Positions 1 through 5,848 of a stretch of 46,835 bases of DNA are shown here, piece after piece. The position numbers were made by a program, and so were the translations under genes. Source of the stretch: a virus; the IMG/VR virus record IMGVR_UViG_3300037475_000076, positions 1-46,835 of that record. The stretch is one strand, 5' to 3'. Each line of letters starts with the position of its first letter. Position 1 is the first letter of the stretch. The notes beneath the pieces are model-generated. The model was not told the origin of the DNA and searched no databases. It was given only the letters and a program-made list of their open reading frames with translations.

Positions 1-127
1 CCTTCAACCACAAGGTAGCCAAGACCGCAGACGAAGATTTTCTTCAGCAGCTCAGAGACTACCTTGGGGGAGCAGAAACACCGATTTTCTACAAGGCAGA
101 CGGCTCGATTGACCGGGAAAAGACTCT
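1..127. repeat. Left copy of 127-bp exact terminal repeat (circular genome junction)
   Basis: Bases 1-127 are identical to bases 46709-46835. A gene that starts at 46693 continues in frame through the repeat to a stop at 168-170, so the two ends join. The length of 127 equals a common maximal assembler k-mer, which favours a circular assembly artefact over a biological terminal repeat. Unique genome length is then 46,708 bp. Confidence 0.95.
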
Positions 128-170
128 GGAACAGCCCTGCTACTGGAATTTCAAGGATAGTTCGCTATGA
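1..170 (+). CDS. Small lysis-region protein, 3' part (gene crosses the assembly junction)
   Basis: This is the continuation of the reading frame that begins at ATG 46693. Joined across the junction it encodes 61 residues, ending in the residues CYWNFKDSSL, with the stop at 168-170 overlapping the next ATG at 167. The protein is acidic in its first half, has no membrane segment and no motif I recognise. It lies between the endolysin and the small genes leading to the holin, with 4-base overlaps on both sides, so it is co-transcribed and translationally coupled with the lysis genes. Function unknown. Confidence 0.75.
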   Translation, partial: FNHKVAKTADEDFLQQLRDYLGGAETPIFYKADGSIDREKTLEQPCYWNFKDSSL

Positions 171-382
171 AATGCACCCAAGTGAAAGCTGGCGAGTGGG
201 TTCAACCTGTACGCCGCAACTACATCATGCAGTGCTGTGATTGTGGCCTTTTGCACCGCATGAACTTTCGCATTGTGCAGGACAAAAGAGGCCGCAATTT
301 TATTCAATTTCAGGCATTCAGGGCCACGCATAAAGAAGCGAAGGCCATAACAAGTTTCCGCAAAAACAGGAGAAAACCATGA
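167..382 (+). CDS. Small basic protein with a Cys pair, lysis region
   Basis: 71 residues, strongly basic, with a CCDC cluster near residue 23-26 and a His shortly after, suggesting a metal site or a zinc-ribbon half. The ATG overlaps the stop of the upstream gene (ATGA at 167-170), and its own stop overlaps the following ATG at 379. No membrane segment is present. Position between endolysin and holin suggests membership in the lysis operon, but the role is unknown. Confidence 0.7.
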   Translation: MKCTQVKAGEWVQPVRRNYIMQCCDCGLLHRMNFRIVQDKRGRNFIQFQAFRATHKEAKAITSFRKNRRKP

Positions 383-552
383 TTAAAGCAATTTTGATCT
401 CACTCGTAAGCGGCGGCGTGGCTACTTCACTCGCTGAATACTTTCTCAACTATAACCTGATTGATCTGCTCAAAGACAAAGTTTTGGCCCTTTTCGGCAA
501 AGCCAAAGCAGAAGAGCAGAAGGCCGTCACTGAAATTAAGAGGAAATTCTAA
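379..552 (+). CDS. Small protein with N-terminal hydrophobic segment, lysis region
   Basis: 57 residues, starting at an ATG that overlaps the previous stop (ATGA) and ending in a TAA that overlaps the ATG of the holin gene at 552. The first 16 or so residues (MIKAILISLVSGGVAT) are hydrophobic and are followed by a charged amphipathic stretch rich in Lys and Glu. Such an N-terminal anchor plus a charged helix fits a membrane-associated lysis accessory (a holin modulator or inner-membrane spanin piece), but this is inferred from context only. Confidence 0.65.
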   Translation: MIKAILISLVSGGVATSLAEYFLNYNLIDLLKDKVLALFGKAKAEEQKAVTEIKRKF

Positions 553-962
553 TGGCATTCGATCCCATAACAGCCGCTCTCGATCTAGGGGGCAAGGTAA
601 TTGACCGCATCCTGCCCGATAAGGCTGCTAACGATGCAGCAAAAGCCCAACTCCTGCAAATGCAGACAGCCGGCGAGCTTGCCCAGATCACCGGACAGCT
701 TGAAGTGGACAAAACCGAAGCTGCCAGCAATAGCATTTTTGTAGCAGGCTGGCGACCGTTCATCGGATGGGTATGCGGATCAGCCCTTGCCTATCAGTAC
801 ATCATTTCCCCGGTTGGGCAATGGCTTTCCGCGCTATTCGGCCACCCTGTATCTGCCCCTGTGCTGGATATAGGCCAGCTCATGACGCTTTTATTGAGCA
901 TGTTGGGCATGGGAGTACTGCGGAGCTACGACAAGACCACAGGGAACGCTAACGGACACTGA
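552..962 (+). CDS. Holin, three-TM gene-transfer-agent type
   Basis: 136 residues. The centre carries the hallmark of the GTA-type 3TM holin family (Pfam GTA_holin_3TM): an amphipathic N-terminal helix, then a Glu-Ala-x-Ser patch followed by FVAGWRPFIGWVCGSALAYQ around residues 63-82, and two further hydrophobic segments (about 83-100 and 105-122). Proteins of this family insert in the inner membrane and let the endolysin reach the cell wall. It is the last gene of the lysis cassette that begins near 45285 on the other side of the junction and is coupled to the upstream gene by a TAATG overlap. Transcription meets the convergent minus-strand operon just 2 bases downstream. Confidence 0.85.
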   Translation: MAFDPITAALDLGGKVIDRILPDKAANDAAKAQLLQMQTAGELAQITGQLEVDKTEAASNSIFVAGWRPFIGWVCGSALAYQYIISPVGQWLSALFGHPVSAPVLDIGQLMTLLLSMLGMGVLRSYDKTTGNANGH

Positions 963-964
963 TT

Positions 965-1363
965 CTATGGCGCCTCCTTCGGCGGGACAGTGAGCGCCGT
1001 ATCCTTCGCGGCCCATTTCGCAATCTGCCTGTACTCCATATTCCACGGATACTCGCCGCCACAGGTCAGCACGATCTTACGCAGTTTATAGTAGAAGCCT
1101 TGGCTGTGCCATTCCCGATCATTGGCCTGTCTGCCTGATGACCGGCCCGTCTCTACGTGGTCAAGGTAATGGGCGAACTCATGCACGACCGTCTTAGCTT
1201 TGGGCGACCGTGACAGGCTGATAGCTTTCTTGCTGGGGTAGTAGTAGCCGCGCCGATTACGCGCGTTGAATCTGAGGGCTGGCGCTTTCACCTTAAAGGT
1301 TTCGGCCAGCAGTTGAACCAGAGCTACGGCATCCTGCTCCGTCAATACTTCCATGTAGTTCAT
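965..1363 (-). CDS. Small HExxH (SprT-like) metalloprotease-fold protein
   Basis: 132 residues from ATG 1363, which is preceded by a strong GAAGGAGGT ribosome site and overlaps the stop of the upstream 56-residue gene (ATGA). Residues 59-66 read VVHEFAHY, an HExxH zinc-protease signature (H61, E62, H65), followed by an EWHSQGFYYKL segment at 84-94 that can give the third ligand, as in SprT/WLM-like small metallopeptidases. The frame stays open upstream to 1561, but that extension overprints the upstream gene and is unlikely. Last gene of the minus-strand unit, tail to tail with the holin. A protease acting on host or repair proteins is plausible but untested. Confidence 0.75.
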   Translation of the reverse strand: MNYMEVLTEQDAVALVQLLAETFKVKAPALRFNARNRRGYYYPSKKAISLSRSPKAKTVVHEFAHYLDHVETGRSSGRQANDREWHSQGFYYKLRKIVLTCGGEYPWNMEYRQIAKWAAKDTALTVPPKEAP

Positions 1364-1530
1364 GCGACCTCCTTCACATCGGAGATCGCCACGCGGTGCC
1401 GCTTGGGTGATACCAGCTCTTGCACCACAGCCCATTTGTAGCCAGAGCGGATAAGGGTAGCGTGATACCAGCCGCCTAGCCTTGGGTGCCAGTACCGTAT
1501 AATCGTCTTGGTCGTTTTCTGTTTTGGCAT
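1360..1530 (-). CDS. Small basic hypothetical protein
   Basis: 56 residues beginning MPKQKTTKTIIRYWHPRLGG and ending with SDVKEVA. It is encoded in a different frame from the long open frame above it and is the better gene model here: it has a sensible composition, an ATGA overlap with the metalloprotease gene and an embedded strong ribosome site for that gene. A TATAAT box lies about 30 bases upstream. Rich in Trp, Tyr and basic residues, which would suit nucleic-acid binding. Function unknown. Confidence 0.65.
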   Translation of the reverse strand: MPKQKTTKTIIRYWHPRLGGWYHATLIRSGYKWAVVQELVSPKRHRVAISDVKEVA

Positions 1531-1559
1531 TGTTAGATTGCTCCATACAATCTACATCC

Positions 1560-1588
1560 ATTATAGAAAACGACTTTTGCGTTTTCGC
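1560..1588 (-). promoter_or_regulatory. Candidate promoter for the metalloprotease unit
   Basis: On the minus strand a perfect TATAAT lies at 1565-1560, 30 bases before the ATG at 1530. The region 17 bases upstream (GCGAAA) matches a -35 box poorly, so an activator may be needed. Two near-identical 17-base repeats lie further upstream. Confidence 0.45.
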
Positions 1589-1591
1589 CTG

Positions 1592-1608
1592 TATTCATGC
1601 GGGTTTGA
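1592..1608. repeat. Direct repeat unit A upstream of the metalloprotease promoter
   Basis: TATTCATGCGGGTTTGA recurs at 1666-1682 as TATCCATGCGGGTCTGA (two mismatches), 74 bases away and in the same orientation. A shared CGCCT motif also lies 5' of each copy. They sit upstream of the TATAAT box and may be sites for a regulator. Confidence 0.5.
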
Positions 1609-1665
1609 CGCTCATCTCTACGCCAGCGAGAGGACTTTCGCCTACTTGACTTGAGAAATCCACAG

Positions 1666-1682
1666 TATCCATGCGGGTCTGA
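1666..1682. repeat. Direct repeat unit B upstream of the metalloprotease promoter
   Basis: Second copy of the 17-base repeat described at 1592, with differences at two positions. It abuts the terminator hairpin at 1684-1718. Confidence 0.5.
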
Positions 1683-1683
1683 G

Positions 1684-1718
1684 AATGAGAAAACGCGCAC
1701 TCAGAAGAAATGCGCGTT
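1684..1718 (-). terminator. Rho-independent terminator of the long minus-strand operon
   Basis: Read on the minus strand, AACGCGCA (1718-1711) and TGCGCGTT (1699-1692) form a perfect 8-bp stem with an 11-base loop, followed by TTTTCTCATT. It lies about 80 bases beyond the stop of the last gene of the operon (1799-2035) and separates it from the next unit. The rest of 1564-1798 holds only the two direct repeats and no credible gene. Confidence 0.6.
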
Positions 1719-1798
1719 GAAACTAAACCAAATATATTTGCTAAAACTGCTTTTTCTAGTTCTGCCCCGCCATTGACCTTATACGCTCCTCTGTGCCC

Positions 1799-2035
1799 TC
1801 ACCCGCGCTTCAATCTTTCAAATGTTCCGTAGCAGTCGCATCCGGGCAAGCCGGCAAAGCACCTGTATTCGTGGTATTGTTTCCAGTGTGCTAGTTCGGC
1901 GGCGTTGGCCTTCCGTGAAAACTGAAACGCCTTACAGCCACAGAAACACTTAGGTTTGTGCTGAGAACGGTAATCGCCGCAAAAACAACTATCAGAGCCA
2001 TGCTCTTGTGGAATCATTACCAGCGTGTCGGCCAT
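1799..2035 (-). CDS. Cys-rich small protein
   Basis: 78 residues with eight Cys, arranged as CFCG, CFCGC and CFAGLPGCDC groups plus several His: a probable zinc-binding protein, perhaps two zinc knuckles. It is the last gene of the long minus-strand operon and starts inside the 3' end of the preceding gene (44-base overlap, different frame). No family recognised. Confidence 0.6.
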   Translation of the reverse strand: MADTLVMIPQEHGSDSCFCGDYRSQHKPKCFCGCKAFQFSRKANAAELAHWKQYHEYRCFAGLPGCDCYGTFERLKRG

Positions 2036-2258
2036 ACTCTCCGCTATCCCCGCTATCCTTACCTGCCAGCTCTGCCTTGGACTTCTTGCGCTGAACTATT
2101 TCGGCTGTGGTTCCCTGAAAGAATGAGTAAGTCTTTCCGCAAGCCTTGTTTTCGCATGTAACTGTGAACAAATCATTCCAGTGAGCATACGCATACATTG
2201 GAATCTGGCGTTCGGCTCCGCAATAGGGACACTTTTCTGTTTTGGGTAAGTTTGCCAT
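1992..2258 (-). CDS. Zinc-ribbon protein
   Basis: 88 residues. Two Cys pairs, CPYC at residues 10-13 and CENKAC at about 35-40, flank a short beta-rich stretch, as in a single zinc ribbon; the C-terminal half is charged and low in complexity. The start ATG is six bases from the stop of the upstream gene. It could bind nucleic acid or a host protein. Function unknown. Confidence 0.65.
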   Translation of the reverse strand: MANLPKTEKCPYCGAERQIPMYAYAHWNDLFTVTCENKACGKTYSFFQGTTAEIVQRKKSKAELAGKDSGDSGEYGRHAGNDSTRAWL

Positions 2259-2263
2259 TCCCT

Positions 2264-2473
2264 CTACCGTCCTTTCATGCCCGTAGGCTGGGCCGCGCTT
2301 GAAGCGTAAGCGTTGGCACAGGCCGCGCTACAAAATTTCATACCCATAGTTGTGGCTGATGTCTTTCGCTGAAATTGACCTCCACACCGAGCGCACTTGC
2401 CATATTCAGGCTGTTCCTTAATCTTGTGCTTTGTAGGCACGCGAAAAACGTGCAAACATTTAGGGCACTGCAT
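2264..2473 (-). CDS. Zinc-finger protein with CPKC / CARC / FCSAAC motifs
   Basis: 69 residues. MQCPKC at the N-terminus, CARCGG near residue 28 and FCSAACANAY near 48 give three metal-binding half-sites; the last resembles MYM/TRASH-type treble clefs. Entire protein is basic. Probably a DNA- or protein-binding factor of the early minus-strand operon; no specific role can be assigned. Confidence 0.65.
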   Translation of the reverse strand: MQCPKCLHVFRVPTKHKIKEQPEYGKCARCGGQFQRKTSATTMGMKFCSAACANAYASSAAQPTGMKGR

Positions 2474-2514
2474 CTAGTCCATCCTCATCTCTTCCACTAC
2501 TGGAAAGCCACGCC

Positions 2515-2652
2515 TCATCCCTTGACTCGAATTTTCATTCCATTTGGGCGTGGGCGACTGTGATCCCGAACTCCCTTATTTCGCTTGCCAGCGTTGCGCA
2601 TTTTCATTCGTGCTCGGCGGCGATGCATGCGGCTAATTCTGCGCTTTTTCAT
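2515..2652 (-). CDS. Possible very basic 45-residue peptide (weak)
   Basis: A frame starting at ATG 2652 encodes 45 residues of which nearly half are Arg or Lys. It overlaps the end of the upstream gene by 20 bases. The composition could be real (nucleic-acid binding) or a frame artefact: a second frame here reads CATLASEIREFGITVAHAQM without a start codon, which looks more protein-like and may be the remnant of a degraded gene. Treat as uncertain. Confidence 0.25.
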   Translation of the reverse strand: MKKRRISRMHRRRARMKMRNAGKRNKGVRDHSRPRPNGMKIRVKG

Positions 2653-3055
2653 TGAGCCACATATCTTCCCGTCCAGCCTGTACCATTCCATCGTGGCGAC
2701 CACGTTCATAGGCTGCGTTCTCATGGCGACGACGCTCAACTACTTCAATGAGTTTGTATGGAGGGGCTTCCATCAAATGCTCACCATTGCGGTCGTAATC
2801 GGTGACAAGTCCTATAATGCCAGAGCCGCTGCCATGTCCACAGCAGCAGCCGCTAGTTTTGATACCAGCCGCCCAGAGAGCTTGCAGGGCTGGCACTAAG
2901 CAGGCATCAATAACGAAACATTGCCGACCTTCGCCATCAATGGCATATTCGCCACCATCGAAAACCTCTGGATTGTCAGCCGCCGAACAAAGCGGATCGG
3001 CCTTAATAAAATCTGGTATTGGCACCAACACCGTGCTATGCGACTTACACATCAC
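2633..3055 (-). CDS. Hypothetical protein with a CCCGHGSGSG cluster
   Basis: 140 residues. The middle holds KTSGCCCGHGSGSGIIGL at about residues 66-83, a compact Cys-His-Gly cluster that looks like a metal or active site and that I recall from small phage proteins of unknown role. It follows the membrane protein gene with an ATGA overlap at 3052-3055, so the two are translationally coupled. No known enzyme family assigned. Confidence 0.65.
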   Translation of the reverse strand: MMCKSHSTVLVPIPDFIKADPLCSAADNPEVFDGGEYAIDGEGRQCFVIDACLVPALQALWAAGIKTSGCCCGHGSGSGIIGLVTDYDRNGEHLMEAPPYKLIEVVERRRHENAAYERGRHDGMVQAGREDMWLNEKAQN

Positions 3056-3708
3056 ATCACGCTCACTTTCTGACTCTCAGCAATCTTGTGGCCCAAGCTC
3101 ACGCGGAACTCGCCCAAGCGTACCTTTCTCATTGGCCCTGCTACCCAGATCAGATAGGCCGCAACAACTCCCAACGGATACCAGTGCCTTGCTCCATCCC
3201 AGAACGTCCACAGGATCGTGAAAACAAGATCACTGCCCACCATCACCATAAAGCCTGCCGTGATGCACTTCCATGTTGAGTCCAGCCGGTCTTTGCGTGA
3301 AACCCAGCCCACAAACACCATTCCCAAAAGAATCATGTTCGCAGCTATCTCTCCATCCAAGAGCTTGTCTTTCAGCGTTTCTCCGTTCGCGGAAAACACC
3401 GTAATCAAAGATCCAGCGGCCAGAGAGAGGAAAGCGGCTGAGATGGTAGCGAAGGACTTTCGGCGCTCGGCAACGAACATGCCACAGATGGAGCAGGCCA
3501 GCCAGATCAGCATCAACTCTTTGATGGCAATCTGTGACCAGGATGCGGTAACGTAGCGCGGACCGCCGAAGAGAAAAATCAGGGCCATGTCAGAAATTGC
3601 AGAGACGTAAAAAATGGCGGCGAGGAGTTTGTTACTTTTCAGGTAGAGGACAGTGCCGATGCACTCAAGCAGAAATTCGGCCGCCCACGGAGAGTAAGCG
3701 GCCATCAT
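3052..3708 (-). CDS. Multi-TM membrane protein
   Basis: 218 residues with about seven hydrophobic segments (near 8-22, 28-47, 58-79, 86-105, 120-136, 148-169 and 175-191), short polar loops and a basic C-terminal tail, so an inner-membrane protein. Nothing identifies a transporter or enzyme. In a phage early operon such a protein could act in superinfection exclusion or membrane-based defence or antidefence, but this is speculation. Its ATG sits next to the stop of a small gene with a signal peptide. Confidence 0.7.
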   Translation of the reverse strand: MMAAYSPWAAEFLLECIGTVLYLKSNKLLAAIFYVSAISDMALIFLFGGPRYVTASWSQIAIKELMLIWLACSICGMFVAERRKSFATISAAFLSLAAGSLITVFSANGETLKDKLLDGEIAANMILLGMVFVGWVSRKDRLDSTWKCITAGFMVMVGSDLVFTILWTFWDGARHWYPLGVVAAYLIWVAGPMRKVRLGEFRVSLGHKIAESQKVSVM

Positions 3709-3712
3709 GCTT

Positions 3713-3865
3713 TCACCTCAAAGGACAAAGCGCCGGCGGAGGCAAACAGCGTGGGCCGTCCAGATTCGATTGCTGTTTCAGTTTGCGGGTGTGAGATGCA
3801 TGGCACGCACCCCAAGAAGTAACGGCGAGAACGGTAAGAATTGCAAATAAGCGTAGGGTTTTCAT
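3713..3865 (-). CDS. Small exported protein, possibly frameshifted
   Basis: From ATG 3865 the frame gives 50 residues beginning with a clear Sec signal (MKTLRLFAILTVLAVTSWGA, then CHA). After about residue 25 its composition becomes poor (Pro and Arg rich). The -1 frame (open over 3705-3902) continues with a better sequence, QTETAIESGRPTLFASAGAL..., and ends with an ATGA overlap onto the membrane protein gene. Either a -1 frameshift joins the two halves, or the gene is broken, or the longer frame is used alone as a 65-residue protein. I see no classical slippery heptamer. Confidence 0.45.
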   Translation of the reverse strand: MKTLRLFAILTVLAVTSWGACHASHTRKLKQQSNLDGPRCLPPPALCPLR

Positions 3866-3873
3866 GCCCCTTA

Positions 3874-4182
3874 TTATCGCGGATTAGGGTTAAGGTTGTC
3901 ATCTGTTTTTATTCTCCCCCGGCCAAACTTCGATTCCAGCCGTTCAACTTCCAACGACCACTTGTAGTGCTCTTGGGCATCCCATACTCTTGGCGTAGGC
4001 ACATTCCCGCCGTCCACCTTGCGTTTGTTGCGGTAGGCTTCCAGTAGCTCGATTAGCTGGGCATTCTGCTCTGCCGCGAATTTGAGTAAGCGTTCCGATT
4101 GCGGCATTGAAGGGTTGCGGTTTATAAAGTCATAGGCTTTTTGTCTATCTGGAGGAATCGCAATCGGTGCTAACTTTTCCAT
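3874..4182 (-). CDS. Hypothetical protein, helical
   Basis: 102 residues, mostly predicted helix, rich in Glu, Arg, Asn and Leu (for example LLKFAAEQNAQLIELLEAYR at about 32-51, an amphipathic helix that could form a coiled coil). No Cys pairs, signal or membrane segment. Cytoplasmic protein of unknown function in the minus-strand operon. Confidence 0.6.
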   Translation of the reverse strand: MEKLAPIAIPPDRQKAYDFINRNPSMPQSERLLKFAAEQNAQLIELLEAYRNKRKVDGGNVPTPRVWDAQEHYKWSLEVERLESKFGRGRIKTDDNLNPNPR

Positions 4183-4224
4183 AGTTTCCCTCTGCTCGCT
4201 TTCTTGGGCCTCACCGGGGGGCCA

Positions 4225-4377
4225 TCACTCTCCGTCGATCACATTTTCCCAGTTGCCCCCGATGCGCGCCCAGACGGTTCCGCAATCTGGGCATTCAAAA
4301 GATTCTCCCTCTCCGCTGAATTCGAGCTTAAACGGGAGGTTTTCTTCGCAGCACGTCCGTATCTCCACTCGAGCCAT
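4225..4377 (-). CDS. Small zinc-ribbon-like protein
   Basis: 50 residues from ATG 4377, with CC at 9-10 and CPDC at 29-32 (GESFECPDCGTVWARIGG), a typical mini zinc ribbon. A GGA-rich stretch lies just 5' of the ATG. The frame is open upstream to 4440 but that part overprints the preceding gene. It overlaps the 3' end of the 4239-4526 frame by about 140 bases, so one of the two gene ends must be overprinted or wrong. Confidence 0.55.
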   Translation of the reverse strand: MARVEIRTCCEENLPFKLEFSGEGESFECPDCGTVWARIGGNWENVIDGE

Positions 4378-4526
4378 TTTTCTTCCATCCTTTTCCGACA
4401 TCCTTCTGCCTGTTTTGCTGTTGTATGTTTGTGCCCACAAGTGCCAGCTTGCCGAGTTTGTAGCTGAAAATATTTCTCAACCATCTTGAACTTCTGAACT
4501 TCGATCACTTTTACCGGATTCGCCAT
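4239..4526 (-). CDS. Hypothetical protein, basic, with CGHKH motif
   Basis: 95 residues. The first 55 or so look genuine: a beta-rich start, then CGHKHTTAKQAEGC, a Cys-His pattern able to bind metal. The remaining 40 residues are Ser/Arg rich and coincide with the good zinc-ribbon frame of 4225-4377, so the true C-terminus may be shorter (through a frameshift) or simply overprinted. Confidence 0.5.
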   Translation of the reverse strand: MANPVKVIEVQKFKMVEKYFQLQTRQAGTCGHKHTTAKQAEGCRKRMEEKWLEWRYGRAAKKTSRLSSNSAERENLLNAQIAEPSGRASGATGKM

Positions 4527-4568
4527 TGCTACTTCTCCCTCCTAACGGGCCGGCTGGGCAGCGCCCGG

Positions 4569-4901
4569 TTACGCGAGTGCTTCTTGTGCCTGTTTAAGCA
4601 CTCTGGTTAGCCGGACAGATTGCTCAACGAATGCCGTCATGTTGCCATCGTCTTTCGTGTTGCGCACCAACACGCCATCCTCGACCAGCTTCAACATGTG
4701 GCCTAGAGCGGCCTTGGCAGGATTCAGTTGTGGCTTTTCGCCGCGTTCATGTCGGATGATTGAATTTGGTGGGCCATCATCAAGCCCTGTTTTCATTGCG
4801 TCGTGCGCGGCGGCTTCCGCAACATCCCGCGTGAAGAAGTCGCAAGCGTAACAATACCAACCATTCTGCTGGTCGCCGTTAACTACATGCTTCTTGCTCA
4901 T
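4569..4901 (-). CDS. Hypothetical protein with N-terminal zinc-finger-like motif
   Basis: 110 residues. WYCYACDFFTRDVAEAAAHD at residues 15-34 has the C-x2-C ... H spacing of a small zinc finger. The C-terminal half is a helical segment (PAKAALGHMLKLVEDGVLV and a Leu/Val-rich helix) that could mediate oligomerisation. Part of the run of tiny metal-binding proteins on this strand. Role unknown. Confidence 0.65.
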   Translation of the reverse strand: MSKKHVVNGDQQNGWYCYACDFFTRDVAEAAAHDAMKTGLDDGPPNSIIRHERGEKPQLNPAKAALGHMLKLVEDGVLVRNTKDDGNMTAFVEQSVRLTRVLKQAQEALA

Positions 4902-4947
4902 TTTTGTTCCTTCCCTTCCTTGGTTATGGGAGCGTACCCCGGCTCAA

Positions 4948-5139
4948 CTATTCCGATTCCAGTGAGCGCTTTACGGCATGGATACTCGGCAGCAATTCTC
5001 CGCCATCACTCTTACCCTTCGGAACATAACGCCAGCCTCCAACCTCTTTTTCGATTGAGCCGACGCGCTGATTCTCCAGATACACGCCAACCTGGATGAT
5101 TTCGTTGTTGCCGTTCTTGATTTCTTTGTACACGATCAT
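4948..5139 (-). CDS. Small hypothetical protein, beta-rich
   Basis: 63 residues; short strands (EIIQVGVYLENQRVGSIEKE, then GGWRYVPKG) followed by a helix. Similar small proteins that modify a residue-rich beta sheet occur in many phages, but no family can be named. Its ATG overlaps the stop of the upstream zinc-ribbon gene at 5136-5139. Confidence 0.6.
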   Translation of the reverse strand: MIVYKEIKNGNNEIIQVGVYLENQRVGSIEKEVGGWRYVPKGKSDGGELLPSIHAVKRSLESE

Positions 5140-5372
5140 TTTTTACCTCGCTTGGGCTTACCCTTGGGCCGTCCCTCCAGTTTCTTCGGCCTGTCCCAAT
5201 CCATCGCCCTGCATTTCCGGTTAGGGCATTGCTTTGGGCGTAGTTCTGGTTTCAGGATGGCCTCAAGGTTGTCAATCTGCCACCTGTGCTTACAGTGACG
5301 GCATTTCCACTTGCGGACTGTTTCCTCAACAATGGGTGTCATGCCCTCGGATTTTAAAGCAATCCCACTCAT
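5136..5372 (-). CDS. Zinc-ribbon protein with basic tail
   Basis: 78 residues with CRHC at 24-27 and CPNRKC at 49-54, one complete zinc ribbon, and a Lys/Arg/Gly-rich C-terminal tail (KKLEGRPKGKPKRGKK) likely to bind nucleic acid. Overlaps by 4 bases with genes on both sides (ATGA), so it is tightly coupled in the operon. Confidence 0.7.
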   Translation of the reverse strand: MSGIALKSEGMTPIVEETVRKWKCRHCKHRWQIDNLEAILKPELRPKQCPNRKCRAMDWDRPKKLEGRPKGKPKRGKK

Positions 5373-5644
5373 TTACGCTCAACTCCTAGAACCACTTTCC
5401 TGTACCACTCTGATTGCAGAATCTTGTCGCCCAGCTCATCAATTTGCGGACACAGCCTGAGGTCTCCGTCGCGCTCAATGATGTTGTCTCTCAGTACCGC
5501 CAACGCTACTGCCAGCGTATGAATCTGGTCTTCCGTCAACCGAGGCAAGATCGCGCCATCGCTGCCTAGTGGACATCCGTCGCGGTGAAACATAATGCGC
5601 AAGCAGATTCGGCATCGGCGCGGATCGTCAACTCTCATTGCCAC
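5369..5644 (-). CDS. First gene of the long minus-strand operon, Cys-rich N-terminus
   Basis: 91 residues from GTG 5644 (or 89 from ATG 5638). CRICLRIMFHRDGC at about 11-24 is a metal-site candidate; the rest is a helical domain (TEDQIHTLAVALAVLRDNII). It is the promoter-proximal gene. No Shine-Dalgarno sequence precedes either start, and the predicted transcription start lies at about 5645, so the message may be leaderless. It may be the master small regulator or antidefence protein of the operon, but this is inference from position. Confidence 0.65.
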   Translation of the reverse strand: MAMRVDDPRRCRICLRIMFHRDGCPLGSDGAILPRLTEDQIHTLAVALAVLRDNIIERDGDLRLCPQIDELGDKILQSEWYRKVVLGVERK

Positions 5645-5651
5645 GATTTTT

Positions 5652-5681
5652 ACTTTAGTACAACTGCCTAAAGTCTGTCAA
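5652..5681 (-). promoter_or_regulatory. Minus-strand promoter overlapping an inverted repeat (operator)
   Basis: On the minus strand TTGACA (5681-5676) is followed after 18 bases by TAAAGT (5657-5652). The -10 region is part of an inverted repeat ACTTTAG (5652-5658) and CTAAAGT (5668-5674) with 9 bases between, so a dimeric repressor bound there would block the promoter. Predicted start of RNA is within one or two bases of the GTG at 5644. Confidence 0.5.
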
Positions 5682-5721
5682 GCCCTCTTGAAAATATTTC
5701 TGTGGACATTAGCGCAAAAGC

Positions 5722-5728
5722 CTAAAGT
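5722..5728. promoter_or_regulatory. Third CTAAAGT site in the divergent region
   Basis: GCCTAAAGTGTG at 5720-5731 repeats GCCTAAAGTCTG at 5666-5677, exactly 54 bases away in the same orientation (about five helical turns). With the inverted copy at 5652-5658 this gives three CTAAAGT elements between the divergent minus operon and the integrase gene, which fits cooperative operator binding. The rest of 5732-5800 shows no gene. Confidence 0.4.
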
Positions 5729-5803
5729 GTGCAATAATTCTCTCCGGCTCAGGCAGCTTATACATTTCATACCCCGCTGCCCCGAGTCGCAAGACCGATA
5801 AAA

Positions 5804-5834
5804 GTGACAAAAATTCATGGTTAATTTTTATAAA
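5804..5834 (+). promoter_or_regulatory. Weak candidate promoter of the integrase gene
   Basis: GTGACA (5804-5809) and TATAAA (5829-5834) are 19 bases apart; an AAGGA ribosome site follows at 5833-5837, eleven bases before the ATG at 5849. The spacer is longer than ideal, so this is a weak or regulated promoter if real. Confidence 0.3.
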
Positions 5835-5848
5835 GGAAATCAACGACT

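Noticed and set aside
965-1561. 198-residue version of the HExxH protein
   Set aside because: The first 66 residues overprint a better 56-residue gene; a strong ribosome site sits before ATG 1363.
2375-3279. Plus-strand frames opposite the small minus-strand genes
   Set aside because: Antisense shadows without ribosome sites, while the minus-strand frames show coupling and Cys motifs.
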